A DNA stretch of 64,000 nucleotides, taken from Tissierellaceae bacterium. Its GTDB lineage: Bacteria > Bacillota > Clostridia > Tissierellales > Tissierellaceae. The DNA is taken from the NCBI GenBank assembly GCA_023229175.1, contig JALNZV010000005.1, positions 61,641 through 125,640 of the forward strand, written 5' to 3'. The position numbers were made by a program, and so were the translations under genes. Positions 34,276-43,115 of this stretch are shown one piece after another. Within the stretch, counting starts at the first letter, position 1, and each line of letters begins with the position of its first letter. Below the pieces are notes generated by a model that made no database searches, was not told the DNA's origin, and saw only the letters and a list, made by a program, of their open reading frames with translations.

Positions 34276-34810
34276 GGATTTAGTTAGACAGGGTAATAAT
34301 ATATTAATTAAAGATCCTGCTGCAAAAAACTTATTGACTGCTATATTTTTTTATCCCAGTACAAGGGTTCAACTATATCATAGGATTGCTCACAAACTTT
34401 ATAAAAGAAAAAGATACACAATATCGTGGATTATATCCCAAAGAGCAAGAAGGATAACAGGTATAGAGATACATCCAGGTGCAAAATTAGGAAAAAATTT
34501 GTTTATAGACCATGGAATGGGAGTAGTAATAGGTGAAACTGCTGAAATAGGAAATAATGTAACTATGTACCACGGAGTGACCCTAGGGGGAATAGGCGGG
34601 GAGAAGGGGAGGAAAAGACACCCTACAGTAGAGGATGACGTAATCATAGGTGCAGGTGCAAAGATTTTAGGGCCCATAACCATAGGCAGAGGAGCCAAAA
34701 TAGGTGCTAATTCCGTCGTTTTAGACGATGTACCACCATATACTACTGCAGTAGGAGCTCCTGCTAGGATTATTAAAAATAGACGTAGTGGATACATTTA
34801 TGTAGTGTAA
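34268..34810 (+). CDS. cysE: Serine O-acetyltransferase
   Basis: CysE (180 residues) acetylates serine to O-acetylserine for CysK. It has a left-handed beta-helix with hexapeptide repeats from about residue 65: IEIHPGAKLGKNLFIDHGMGVVIG, then GVTLGGIGGEKGRKRHPTV and VGAPARII near the end. ATG 34268 is chosen because AAAGGTGAGG lies just upstream; GTG 34259 is inside that site. The short form without the long N-terminal helical domain is common in Firmicutes. It forms one unit with cysK under the Cys T-box. Confidence 0.95.
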   Translation: MIKDLVRQGNNILIKDPAAKNLLTAIFFYPSTRVQLYHRIAHKLYKRKRYTISWIISQRARRITGIEIHPGAKLGKNLFIDHGMGVVIGETAEIGNNVTMYHGVTLGGIGGEKGRKRHPTVEDDVIIGAGAKILGPITIGRGAKIGANSVVLDDVPPYTTAVGAPARIIKNRRSGYIYVV

Positions 34811-34849
34811 AGGTATTTACAAATTGATTATTTTTAGTATAATAGATAA

Positions 34850-35076
34850 TAAATGCTGTGAATGGGAATAGTAATTGTAATAAAAGGTCTATAGCGAGCT
34901 GGAGATAGTGAAAGCCCAGCGATACTATTATAATGAATGGACCCGCGAGCGTATATCCGAAACGAGTAGGATATAGGATTTATCCCCTTAAAAGATTAGA
35001 GCTGGCCTTTGGCAAATAGAGTGGTACCGCGGATTAACCTTTCGTCTCTTAGTTGAGATGAAAGGTTTATTATTTA
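34850..35076 (+). promoter_or_regulatory. T-box leader, tryptophan type
   Basis: The T-box core AGAGTGGTACCGCGG is at 35018-35032. The terminator AACCTTTCGTCTC / GAGATGAAAGGTT follows at 35036-35067 with a TTATTATTT tail. The specifier TGG is at 34938-34940 (GAA-TGG-ACC). It controls trpS, so uncharged tRNA-Trp would raise synthetase production. A strong stem I is visible from about 34885. Confidence 0.92.
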
Positions 35077-35137
35077 TAGGGTTCATTGGAAAAAAGAAAT
35101 GTTATATTAAATATACTTATAAAAGGAGTTGATTACA

Positions 35138-36130
35138 GTGGATAAGAAAGTTGTTTTTAGTGGCGTACAACCATCAGGGAAATTAACCATAGGTAATTAT
35201 TTAGGAGCCATAAAAAACTGGGTGGAATTGCAGGACGAATACGATTGCTATTACTGTATAGTAGATTTACATGCCATTACAATACCGCAGGTGCCAAAGG
35301 AATTGAGAAGGAGCACCCTGGAAGTATTGGCCCTATATATGGCCTGTGGCATTGATCCAGACAAGTCTACAATATTTATCCAATCCCATGTGCCAGCCCA
35401 TACGGAATTGACTTGGGTATTAAATACCATATCATATATGGGACAATTGGGCAGAATGACCCAATACAAAGAAAAATCGAGGAGATCGGAGGAAAATTTA
35501 AATGCAGGGCTATTCACATACCCGGTCCTAATGGCTGCAGATATACTACTATATCAAACGGATTTGGTGCCAGTTGGAGAGGATCAGAAACAACATTTGG
35601 AATTGGCAAGGGATTTGGCTATTAGATTTAACAATAAATACAGTGAAACCTTTAAGGTCCCAGAACCTGGGATAAAGGACGTAGGTGCAAAAATAATGAG
35701 TTTACAAAGTCCAGAAGCGAAAATGAGCAAATCCGATGCAGATGAAAACGCATATATATTGTTATTGGACGACAAAGATACCATTAGAAGAAAGATTAAA
35801 AGGGCAGTCACAGACTCACTTGGAACAATAGCCTATAATGATGAACAACTAGGACTTAAAAACTTAATAGAGATATACAGTATATTTTCTGGGGAGAAGA
35901 TACCAAGTATTGTCAATAAATATGAAGGTCAAGGCTATGGAAAATTCAAGGAGGATTTAGCGGAGGTAGTCATAGATGGAATTTCCAACATCCAAGAGAA
36001 ATACAACTATTTAATGGACAACAAGGATTATTTGGAAAAGATTTATATAAAAGGTGCTGAAAAAGCAGAGTATCAGGCATTAAAGACCCTTAGGAAGGTC
36101 TATAAAAAGGTAGGATTTTTACCAAGGTAA
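35138..36130 (+). CDS. trpS: Tryptophanyl-tRNA synthetase
   Basis: TrpS (330 residues) charges tRNA-Trp. The class I signatures are GKLTIGNYLGAIKNW (HIGH-like) near residue 13 and KMSKSDADENAY (KMSKS) near residue 192. It begins at GTG 35138, 9 bases after AAAAGGAG; TTG 35129 abuts the site. The Trp T-box upstream confirms identity. It ends at a shared terminator. Confidence 0.97.
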   Translation: MDKKVVFSGVQPSGKLTIGNYLGAIKNWVELQDEYDCYYCIVDLHAITIPQVPKELRRSTLEVLALYMACGIDPDKSTIFIQSHVPAHTELTWVLNTISYMGQLGRMTQYKEKSRRSEENLNAGLFTYPVLMAADILLYQTDLVPVGEDQKQHLELARDLAIRFNNKYSETFKVPEPGIKDVGAKIMSLQSPEAKMSKSDADENAYILLLDDKDTIRRKIKRAVTDSLGTIAYNDEQLGLKNLIEIYSIFSGEKIPSIVNKYEGQGYGKFKEDLAEVVIDGISNIQEKYNYLMDNKDYLEKIYIKGAEKAEYQALKTLRKVYKKVGFLPR

Positions 36131-36135
36131 AGAAA

Positions 36136-36178
36136 AATACACAAAAGGTTCTAAAGATTAAGGCCTTTTGTGTATTTT
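36136..36178. terminator. Bidirectional terminator between trpS and selU
   Basis: ATACACAAAAGG / CCTTTTGTGTAT flanks a 15-base loop; T-rich on the plus side. The selU stop codon lies in the 3' arm region. Confidence 0.75.
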
Positions 36179-37182
36179 ATTATTTTTTCCGCTGTTATAT
36201 GACTGTCGTCGTTTATAAATACAGCCTTGTAATCCCTATTTTTATATTCATACATTGGGTCATAGTATTTAATAAGCAACTCCTCAATTACATTTTTATA
36301 TTGCCCCTTGACCAAAAGGTCAATATAATTATCAACGTTTTTATCTCCTAAGTATTTTCTTAAGTTTTCTATAGATGAAATTATTTCATCATCTGTATCG
36401 TGTACGTATTCTCCCAGAAGGTTTTCAATCCTTTGATCCATACTGGCCTCGATTTTAATGGCGTAGCCCTTATTCATGGCTTCGTACAAATATTTGGGTA
36501 TGATATCCTTTCCTATTCTTTGACTTTCCCCCTCTACGAAGACTAAATTCGATTTCCTATTTTTTAGGGAGTCATAAATCAAAGATTCAAACATCTTTTG
36601 AGTATTTTGCTTTCCAAGGCCCACATCTCCCAGATTTGACCCCCTGTGATTGGCACACCTTTCCAAATCGAGAACATCCATGCCAAGATTCTCCAAGGAG
36701 TTTAAGATTTTAGTTTTCCCCGTACCTGTATTGCCATAAAGCACAATAAATCGTACATTGCTAACTATGCTGGGAAGATTTTCATTAATAAATCTTCTAT
36801 AATTTTTATATCCCCCATTTAATTTAATCGCATTTATACCTAAGGATTTAAATAAGGAAACTAAAGAACTGCTCCTAAAACCACCCCTTGAACAAAAAAA
36901 TATCAAATATTTATACTCTTTATTTAAATCAGTTACCTTTTCATAAATGAGGGGCAGCTTTTTTGATCCAAACTCCATACCTAGTTTCTTTGCCTTTTCA
37001 ACGCTTTCATTGTTGTAAATAGTCCCTACTAATTTTCTCTCTTCGTCGTCGAATATGGGTACATTAATTGCACCTGGTATGGTTTCAGAATAATATTCCC
37101 CAGGACTTCGAACGTCGATTAAAACATAAGACTTGTCCAAGTTTCGTTTGTCTATATCTTCATAATTTATCTCTCTAAACAT
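36151..37182 (-). CDS. selU: tRNA 2-selenouridine synthase
   Basis: SelU/MnmH (343 residues) replaces sulfur with selenium in 2-thiouridine at the wobble position of some tRNAs, using selenophosphate and a geranylated intermediate. The N-terminal rhodanese domain (about 5-130) has the active Cys in FFCSRGGFRSSSL. The C-terminal domain has a P-loop GNTGTGKTKIL near residue 150 and the family stretch LDLERCANHRGSNLG. Its presence implies SelD elsewhere in the genome and an organism that uses selenium. It is preceded by a structured-looking leader. Confidence 0.94.
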   Translation of the reverse strand: MFREINYEDIDKRNLDKSYVLIDVRSPGEYYSETIPGAINVPIFDDEERKLVGTIYNNESVEKAKKLGMEFGSKKLPLIYEKVTDLNKEYKYLIFFCSRGGFRSSSLVSLFKSLGINAIKLNGGYKNYRRFINENLPSIVSNVRFIVLYGNTGTGKTKILNSLENLGMDVLDLERCANHRGSNLGDVGLGKQNTQKMFESLIYDSLKNRKSNLVFVEGESQRIGKDIIPKYLYEAMNKGYAIKIEASMDQRIENLLGEYVHDTDDEIISSIENLRKYLGDKNVDNYIDLLVKGQYKNVIEELLIKYYDPMYEYKNRDYKAVFINDDSHITAEKIIKYTKGLNL

Positions 37183-37340
37183 AAGATTGTCCTTTCTAGT
37201 AAACTTACAATATAATTAGGACGCCAAAACTTCTTAGCAAATACAGCCATAAAATGGGCTAAACAGTTGATAATATCTGTGGCGGATGTTTTGCTTTGCC
37301 TTTTAGGGAGGGTACCCAGTTTCGGCGCTATATCTAACTA
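37183..37340 (-). ncRNA. Candidate structured leader RNA of selU
   Basis: On the minus strand a TATAAT (about 37345-37350) is followed by a leader of about 150 bases. The distal halves GCGCCGAAACT (near 37328-37318) and AGTTTTGGCGT (near 37231-37221) can pair as a closing stem. Inside are possible hairpins such as AGCC-CATTTTAT-GGCT, ACAG...CTGT and GCAAA...TTTGC. It matches no riboswitch class that I recognise. A regulatory role is inference from position and pairing. Confidence 0.4.
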
Positions 37341-37363
37341 CATATTATACACCATTATAAAAA

Positions 37364-37391
37364 ATAAAAAAGCGTCAATGACGCTTTTTTT
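37364..37391. terminator. Terminator of the DUF2249 gene
   Basis: AAAAAGCGTC / GACGCTTTTTT stem with an AAT-type loop. On the minus strand it follows the DUF2249 stop by about 50 bases and precedes the selU promoter. Confidence 0.8.
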
Positions 37392-37443
37392 AGATAAGAT
37401 TATATTGTTTTTTATTTATGTATCTATAAATTACACGGTAATT

Positions 37444-37686
37444 TTAAATATAGTTGAGATATTTTTTTGCCAAGGATACTTTCCATATATCTGGTCCTTC
37501 TTCTATATAATCCCATTCGAACTTGCCAAATCTTCTATCCTCCAGTTCATTAAATAAGTTTATTGGGTTGTAATCGTTAATTAAAATCATTTTCTCCCCC
37601 ACAGGTAAATGGTCGAAAGATGTCATTACAACGTCATTAATTTCCTCTGCCCTATATTCCCTAGTGTCTATTTCTAATGTCGACAT
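37444..37686 (-). CDS. DUF2249 domain protein
   Basis: This 80-residue cytoplasmic protein is a single DUF2249 domain, a TusA/SirA-like small fold. It has the typical LPVGEKMILINDYNPINLFNELE centre and the closing EWDYIEEGPDIWKVSL. Such proteins occur with anaerobic respiration and redox genes, but their biochemical role is not known. The Cys of TusA is absent. GGGAGGAG precedes the start. It is transcribed alone. Confidence 0.82.
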   Translation of the reverse strand: MSTLEIDTREYRAEEINDVVMTSFDHLPVGEKMILINDYNPINLFNELEDRRFGKFEWDYIEEGPDIWKVSLAKKYLNYI

Positions 37687-37882
37687 ATTATCTCCTCCCG
37701 TATTTTAAAATTATTTTGCCCAGTAAAGAAGATAATTATCAAAATATTTAAAAATATATTTTTAATATTTTCTTTTAATTGTTATACTCTTGACAAGACG
37801 GGTATAAATATAATAACAACAAAACGAATTACATACCTTAGTACTATATTTGGATTGAGAAATATAGAGAGGAGGTTTCACA

Positions 37883-38311
37883 ATGAAAAGGATTTTAGTA
37901 GCAGTAGATGGGTCGGATAATGCGAACCTGGCACTGGATAAGGCCAAAGAATTAGGTTTGCTGAACAACAGTGAAATCGTAATACTTTATGTAATTAGCT
38001 GCTTAAGAAGTTGTCATCCCTATGCCATTGACCACGTATATGAGGCTGAAATTCACCAAGTGTTAATGGAACAGTCTAAGGCAATATTAGATGAGGCCAT
38101 GAAAAAGTTTAAGGACTATCCAAAAAAAGTGTCTACCTATATTAAATGCGGTGATCCTGCAAAGGAGATTATCGAAAAGGCACATACGGAAAAATGTGAT
38201 TTAGTTGTCATGGGTAGTCGTGGACTAAATGTTTTTTCAAGGGCGATGCTAGGCAGCATATCTAACAAAGTGCTAAACCATATCGATATTTCTGTACTGA
38301 TAGTGAAATAG
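37883..38311 (+). CDS. Universal stress protein (UspA family)
   Basis: This 142-residue cytoplasmic protein has the Usp fold. The N-terminal KRILVAVDGSDNANLALDKA and the C-terminal ATP-binding motif VMGSRGLNVFSRAMLGSIS (G-x2-G-x9-GS type) indicate an ATP-binding subclass. Its role is usually stress survival. It has its own RBS (GAGGAGG) and terminator. Confidence 0.92.
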   Translation: MKRILVAVDGSDNANLALDKAKELGLLNNSEIVILYVISCLRSCHPYAIDHVYEAEIHQVLMEQSKAILDEAMKKFKDYPKKVSTYIKCGDPAKEIIEKAHTEKCDLVVMGSRGLNVFSRAMLGSISNKVLNHIDISVLIVK

Positions 38312-38345
38312 GGTGCAAAGGGAATACCTTTTGCATCTTTTTATT
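38311..38345 (+). terminator. Terminator after the Usp gene
   Basis: GGTGCAAAGG / CCTTTTGCATC stem with TTTTTATTT tail. Confidence 0.75.
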
Positions 38346-38447
38346 TGTGGGATACGTTGTCCTCTAGAGTAAAGAATAAATGAAATTAATCATATTTTAT
38401 GTTATACTAAATAAATGATAAAAATGACATATAAGAGGATGATGTAG

Positions 38448-39161
38448 GTGGACAGAAAAAATGACATAAAAAAAGAGATAAAAACCAGTATAACATATGC
38501 ACTTCCCATAGTAATAGGGTATATGCCCATAGCATTGGCATTTGGCCTTTTATCTAAAAATAGCTTGATTTCCATAAGGGATACTTCATTGTTATCTTTT
38601 TTAGTATATGCAGGTGCCAGTCAATTTATGGCAATTGATTTAATAAGTGCAGGAGTTGCCAGTAGCAGTATATTGCTAGCAACTTTTTTACTGAATTTAA
38701 GGCATATGATGATGAGTGCTTCTTTAGCAGTAGAATTTAAAGATTTACCTAAGAAATATATGCCTTTATTAGCCTTTGGAATAACTGATGAGACTTTTTC
38801 GGTTATATCTTTTAATAGGGACAAAATAAGTCTGTATTTTGTAATCATATTGAATACACTAGCCTTTGCCTCTTGGAATATTGGGACAATAATAGGGTAT
38901 GGAATAGGAGAAATACTCCCCGCCACACTACAATCTAGTCTAAATGTGGGCTTATATGCCATGTTTGCATCCTTGCTTTTCCCAGAAATGCGAAAGTCCG
39001 TCAATGTTTTATTTATATTCATTATTTCTGCAATAGTATATGTATCGCTATACCAGTCTAAAATATTTACTGCTGGATGGGATATTATTTTAGGCGTAAT
39101 TATTTCGTCGATATTTGGATTATTTATACAAAATAGAAGAAAAGGGGAGAGCAAGAGTTGA
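38448..39161 (+). CDS. azlC: Branched-chain amino acid exporter, large subunit AzlC
   Basis: AzlC (237 residues) with AzlD forms a membrane exporter for branched-chain amino acids. Family stretches include YALPIVIGYMPIALAFGLL at the N-terminus, VYAGASQFMAIDL near residue 50, LNLRHMMMSASL near 87 and GITDETFSV near 110. About seven membrane segments are visible. The start is GTG 38448 after AGAGGATG. It overlaps azlD by 4 bases. Confidence 0.92.
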   Translation: MDRKNDIKKEIKTSITYALPIVIGYMPIALAFGLLSKNSLISIRDTSLLSFLVYAGASQFMAIDLISAGVASSSILLATFLLNLRHMMMSASLAVEFKDLPKKYMPLLAFGITDETFSVISFNRDKISLYFVIILNTLAFASWNIGTIIGYGIGEILPATLQSSLNVGLYAMFASLLFPEMRKSVNVLFIFIISAIVYVSLYQSKIFTAGWDIILGVIISSIFGLFIQNRRKGESKS

Positions 39162-39466
39162 AATCTTACTTATTTTTAATAATTGGAATGGCTGCAGTAA
39201 CATATATTCCGAGATTAATTCCCTTAGTTGCACTAAAGGATAGAAATATTAGCAAAAATGTTGAAGAGTTTTTAAAACTAATACCGTATACATCCTTGAG
39301 CATATTAATAGTAAGGGGGATAATGACTGCCGATAGCCATATGACAGTCGCTACCATAGTGGGAATTGGGGTAGCTGGTCTAATTTCCTATATTAAGGGA
39401 AATTTAGTTCTGTCCGTACTTGCGGGAATACTTTTCTCCTTCATAATTGTAAACATTGCTCCTTAA
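39158..39466 (+). CDS. azlD: Branched-chain amino acid exporter, small subunit AzlD
   Basis: AzlD (102 residues) is the small partner of AzlC, with three or four membrane segments and the conserved IGMAAVTYIPRLIPLVAL start and FLKLIPYTSLSILIV centre. It begins at TTG 39158, coupled to the azlC stop, with AAAGGGGAG 9 bases upstream. Confidence 0.91.
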   Translation: MKSYLFLIIGMAAVTYIPRLIPLVALKDRNISKNVEEFLKLIPYTSLSILIVRGIMTADSHMTVATIVGIGVAGLISYIKGNLVLSVLAGILFSFIIVNIAP

Positions 39467-39477
39467 TAAATTTCAAC

Positions 39478-39544
39478 AGAAAAACCCTCCAAAGTAGGTT
39501 TTCTAATTAATTTGAATTAGAATATTAGTTTGGAGGGTTTTTTA
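39478..39544. terminator. Nested bidirectional terminator
   Basis: The outer stem AAAACCCTCCAAA (39481-39493) / TTTGGAGGGTTTT (39529-39541) encloses an inner hairpin TCTAATT / AATTAGA. It separates azlD from the opposing AraC regulator gene and has A and T tracts on both sides. Confidence 0.85.
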
Positions 39545-40285
39545 TATTATTTTATGCTCTAATTCGCGGTTGTTATTTCTAAATTGCATGGGGGTCATCT
39601 GAGTAATTTTCTTAAATATTATATTGTAGTAATTTTGGCTATTAAACCCCACCTGAAGGGCGATGTCGAGTATTGGCAAATTGGAATCTCGCAACAACTT
39701 TTTGCTACGAGCAACCCTCATTTCGTTTAAAACTTCCGTGAAAGTATTATCAGTTTCTTTTTTAATCAACGACGACAAATAGGATTTATTTATATTTAAA
39801 TAGTTAGCTACATCAGATAGACTGATGTCCTCGTTGTATTTAAAACCTATATAATCTATGGCTTTTCTCACGTGATAGCTATAGGAGTTCTTTACCTTGT
39901 AGCAACATGTCTTTCTATTTAAATCATATAAAAGGATTACTAGACTAGGAATAAGGCATTTTGGCTTAAAAGGTATATCCAAATAATCGAAATTACATGA
40001 ATGGGGTCCAAGAATATAAAGACCCATTTCAGGTTCATCGATATTTATAAAACACCCGGAAAAGTAAGTATCCCTTAAAGACTTGACCTTTACACTAATT
40101 AGAGCATTGTCAACAGATATGCTTTTTTTCACCTCATCAAATACGTCATTATTTCTAAGCAGTTTTCTAAAAGTATTACTTAACCCTACAGAACTAATTT
40201 CATCCCCGTCATAAGTGTATGAAACAATAGGTAAATTTGTAGATATATAAAATTTATTAACAATTTCCTTAATATCGTCAAACAT
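39542..40285 (-). CDS. AraC-family regulator, probable siderophore-uptake regulator
   Basis: This 247-residue protein has the double HTH of AraC regulators at the C-terminus (about 145-240): EDISLSDVANYLNINKSYLSSLIKKET and LPILDIALQVGFNSQNYYNIIFKKIT. The N-terminal 135 residues are a sensor domain I do not recognise, with several Cys (SGCFIN, HSCNF, KPKC, KTCC). It is divergent from the siderophore transporter genes across a Fur box. Control of that operon is inferred from position. Confidence 0.85.
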   Translation of the reverse strand: MFDDIKEIVNKFYISTNLPIVSYTYDGDEISSVGLSNTFRKLLRNNDVFDEVKKSISVDNALISVKVKSLRDTYFSGCFINIDEPEMGLYILGPHSCNFDYLDIPFKPKCLIPSLVILLYDLNRKTCCYKVKNSYSYHVRKAIDYIGFKYNEDISLSDVANYLNINKSYLSSLIKKETDNTFTEVLNEMRVARSKKLLRDSNLPILDIALQVGFNSQNYYNIIFKKITQMTPMQFRNNNRELEHKII

Positions 40286-40370
40286 AATCTCACCAACCTA
40301 AATTAATCTAAAGATAGTTATAAAATTTGAAATATAGTATAAAAGATATAAAATTAACATGATAATATAG

Positions 40371-40401
40371 TTGATACTGATAATCATTATCATTGTATCA
40401 T
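40371..40401. promoter_or_regulatory. Fur box and promoter region of the siderophore operon
   Basis: GATACTGATAATCATTATC followed by ATTGTATC is a close match to the Fur consensus (GATAATGATAATCATTATC). A TTGATA at 40371-40376 and TATCAT at 40396-40401 could be the promoter, which the box would cover. Iron repression of the operon, and perhaps of the divergent AraC gene, follows. Confidence 0.85.
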
Positions 40402-40451
40402 TTAAATCCGTAAAATTCAACAGCTTCAAAATACATAATAAGGAGAATTAC

Positions 40452-41405
40452 ATGAAAAGGAAATATCTTGTCCTTGTTTTATTGCTTCTATCGCTTATAT
40501 CTATTTTTATAGGAGCCAAGGAAATTAACATCAGAAATCTACTAAATTTTGCGGATGAGGAATTGCAAATACTCCTCATAAGCCGTTTGCCAAGACTTAT
40601 TAGTATACTTGTAGCTGGTATGAGCATGAGTATAGCTGGACTTATTATGCAGCAGATAAGCAGAAATAAATTTGTCTCACCTACAACTGCCGCAACAATT
40701 GATTCGGCTAAATTAGGAATTTTAGTATCTATGATATTTTTTTCTAGACTTGGGACCATTGGGAGGATGTTAATATCTTTTGTATTCGCCATAGGAGGCA
40801 CTTTACTATTTATGCAGATACTAAGGAGAGTAAAGTTTAAAAATATAGTATTCATACCTTTAGTGGGATTGATGCTGGGTAGTATTATAGATTCAGTAGC
40901 CACATTTTTTGCATATAGGTTTGATTTGGTACAAAATATCAATACATGGCTTCAAGGTGACTTTTCCATGATAATAAAGGGCAGATATGAACTCCTTTAT
41001 ATAAGTATACCATTGCTAATCATAGGCTTTGTATATGCAAATAAGTTTACCATTGCTGGCATGGGGGAAGATTTTGCAGTCAATTTAGGGCTAAACTACA
41101 ACCAAATAGTAAATATTGGCGTCGGGATAGTAGCTATGATATCGTCTTTGGTAATAATTACGGTAGGTAGAATTCCGTTTCTAGGCCTTATAATTCCCAA
41201 TATAGTTACTATATTCCAAGGAGATAATATGAAGAAAAATATTAGTTATACTGCTTTATTTGGTGCAATTTTTCTTCTTTTTTCTGATATATTAGGCAGA
41301 CTGATTATATACCCCTATGAAATCCCCATTAGCCTTACCGTAGGGGTAATAGGTAGTGCTGTATTCCTCTATTTATTAGGGAGGGGGGATAAATATGGCA
41401 AATAG
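40452..41405 (+). CDS. yclN: Siderophore ABC transporter permease 1 (FecCD family, YclN-like)
   Basis: This 317-residue FecCD permease with about nine membrane segments shows SRLPRLISILVAGMSMSIAGLIMQ near residue 45 and the coupling region GLNYNQIVNIG. Order permease, permease, ATPase, binding protein and sizes 317/316/251/316 match Bacillus YclNOPQ (petrobactin) and Vibrio FatDCEB. ATG 40452 follows AAGGAGAA; the frame upstream runs through the Fur box. It overlaps the next gene by 11 bases. Confidence 0.88.
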   Translation: MKRKYLVLVLLLLSLISIFIGAKEINIRNLLNFADEELQILLISRLPRLISILVAGMSMSIAGLIMQQISRNKFVSPTTAATIDSAKLGILVSMIFFSRLGTIGRMLISFVFAIGGTLLFMQILRRVKFKNIVFIPLVGLMLGSIIDSVATFFAYRFDLVQNINTWLQGDFSMIIKGRYELLYISIPLLIIGFVYANKFTIAGMGEDFAVNLGLNYNQIVNIGVGIVAMISSLVIITVGRIPFLGLIIPNIVTIFQGDNMKKNISYTALFGAIFLLFSDILGRLIIYPYEIPISLTVGVIGSAVFLYLLGRGDKYGK

Positions 41406-42345
41406 AAGAAAAATTAGGCTGCTTGCAGTAATAAGTATAATATTGGTCATATTATTTGTTACATGGGGGCTTAAAAGCAGCAATTGGGGATATTTTCTTT
41501 CCAAGAGAATTCCCAAAATCATGGCTATTGTATTGACAGGCGGGGCAATTGGATTTTCATCCTTAATATTCCAGACCGCAACAAATAATAGGATATTAAC
41601 CCCTTCAGTTTTGGGGTTGGATTCCCTATATATGGTGATACAAAGCGTTGCAATTTTTTTACTTGGTTCAACGAGTAAACTTATAGTGAACAAGAATATA
41701 AACTTTGCAATGACAGTTGTATTGATGATAGTGTTTTCTCGCATTTTGTTCAGGAGCATACTGAAGAAAGGCAATAACAATATTTTGACACTTTTATTGA
41801 TGGGGCTAATACTTGGAACTTTCTTTCAAAGCTTTACTTCTTTTATTCAGATGATGATAGATCCAAATGAGTTCCTCCATATACAGGACAAGATGTTTGC
41901 TAGCTTCAACAATGTAAATACGGAAATCCTAATGATTTCATCTGCAATTATTTTGTTAATAGGATTTTATTCTAGAAAATATTTGGGAATTTGGGATGTC
42001 CTTGCTTTAGGGAGGGACAATGCCATAAATTTAGGTATTGACTACGATAAAATTATAAAGACCACATTTACTATTGTATCGATTTTGGTGTCAATTTCTA
42101 CAGCTTTAGTGGGACCTATTACATTTCTAGGATTGCTGGTTGTAAATTTAGCTAGGGAATTTCTAGATACTTACGAGCATAAGTTTTTAATTGTTACATC
42201 TATGTTAATAGCTGTTGTCGCTTTAGTAGGTGGGCAGCTCTTGACTGAAAGAATATTTAATTTTGGGACGCCTATAAGTGTAATTATCAATTTTATCGGC
42301 GGGATATATTTTATACATTTATTATTAAAGGAGGGTGTATCGTGA
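41395..42345 (+). CDS. yclO: Siderophore ABC transporter permease 2 (FecCD family, YclO-like)
   Basis: This second FecCD permease (316 residues) forms the membrane channel with the previous one. It shows KRIPKIMAIVLTGGAIGFSS near residue 39, LALGRDNAINLGIDY and GPITFLGLLVVNLAR. About nine membrane segments are visible. It overlaps both neighbours, so the three are co-translated. Confidence 0.88.
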   Translation: MANRRKIRLLAVISIILVILFVTWGLKSSNWGYFLSKRIPKIMAIVLTGGAIGFSSLIFQTATNNRILTPSVLGLDSLYMVIQSVAIFLLGSTSKLIVNKNINFAMTVVLMIVFSRILFRSILKKGNNNILTLLLMGLILGTFFQSFTSFIQMMIDPNEFLHIQDKMFASFNNVNTEILMISSAIILLIGFYSRKYLGIWDVLALGRDNAINLGIDYDKIIKTTFTIVSILVSISTALVGPITFLGLLVVNLAREFLDTYEHKFLIVTSMLIAVVALVGGQLLTERIFNFGTPISVIINFIGGIYFIHLLLKEGVS

Positions 42346-43097
42346 TTGAAATAAAGAATTTAGTTAAAACATATGGGGGAAAGAATGTTGTTGACAATAT
42401 TACCACCACAATTGAAAAGGGTAAAATAACCTCTTTTATAGGACCCAATGGAGCAGGCAAGAGTACACTTTTGTCCATAATCAGCCGCTTAATTCAAAAA
42501 GATGGAGGTGAGGTATATATAGAAGGAAAATCCCTTGACGCGTGGGATAGCAATGACTTAGCGAAAAAGATATCCATTCTTAGACAATCAAATAATATCA
42601 ATATTAGACTGACCATTAGGGAACTAGTTAGTTTTGGCAGATTTCCATATAGCCAAGGAAATTTAGGAGAAGAGGATATACGCCATATTGAAGAGGCCAT
42701 TGATTATATGAAACTCAGAGATATTGAAGAAAAATATTTGGACCAACTGAGCGGTGGGCAAAGGCAAAGGGCTTTTATAGCCATGGTCATAGCCCAAAAC
42801 ACAGAATATATTTTACTAGATGAACCTTTAAACAATTTAGATATGAAACATTCGGTAGAGATTATGAAAATATTAAGACGTCTAGTTGATGAACTAGGTA
42901 AAACCATTATCATAGTTATTCACGATATAAATTTTGCCTCTAGGTATTCGGATTATATAGTGGCATTAAAAGATGGAAAAATAGTGGAATCTGGTAATAC
43001 TAAAAGTATTATAAATAAAATTGCACTATCTAAAATATTTGACATGGATTTTAAGGTGACAGATATAAACAATATGAAATTATGTGTATATTTTTAA
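42342..43097 (+). CDS. yclP: Siderophore ABC transporter ATP-binding protein (YclP-like)
   Basis: This 251-residue ATPase energises the siderophore importer. Walker A is GPNGAGKSTLL near residue 34, the signature LSGGQRQRAFIAMV near 135 and Walker B ILLDEPLNNLD near 158. It starts at GTG 42342, overlapping permease 2 by 4 bases. The length and the FecE-like sequence fit YclP/FatE. Confidence 0.9.
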   Translation: MIEIKNLVKTYGGKNVVDNITTTIEKGKITSFIGPNGAGKSTLLSIISRLIQKDGGEVYIEGKSLDAWDSNDLAKKISILRQSNNINIRLTIRELVSFGRFPYSQGNLGEEDIRHIEEAIDYMKLRDIEEKYLDQLSGGQRQRAFIAMVIAQNTEYILLDEPLNNLDMKHSVEIMKILRRLVDELGKTIIIVIHDINFASRYSDYIVALKDGKIVESGNTKSIINKIALSKIFDMDFKVTDINNMKLCVYF

Positions 43098-43115
43098 GGA
43101 GGAGAATTAAAGAAA

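Noticed and set aside
37183..37340. A selC (tRNA-Sec) gene near selU
   Set aside because: The pairing does not form an acceptor stem with TPsiC and anticodon arms, and no TTCGA-type loop or anticodon TCA in context was found.
37267..37557. A 96-residue plus-strand frame
   Set aside because: It runs through the selU leader and a terminator hairpin and is antisense to the DUF2249 gene. It has no RBS.
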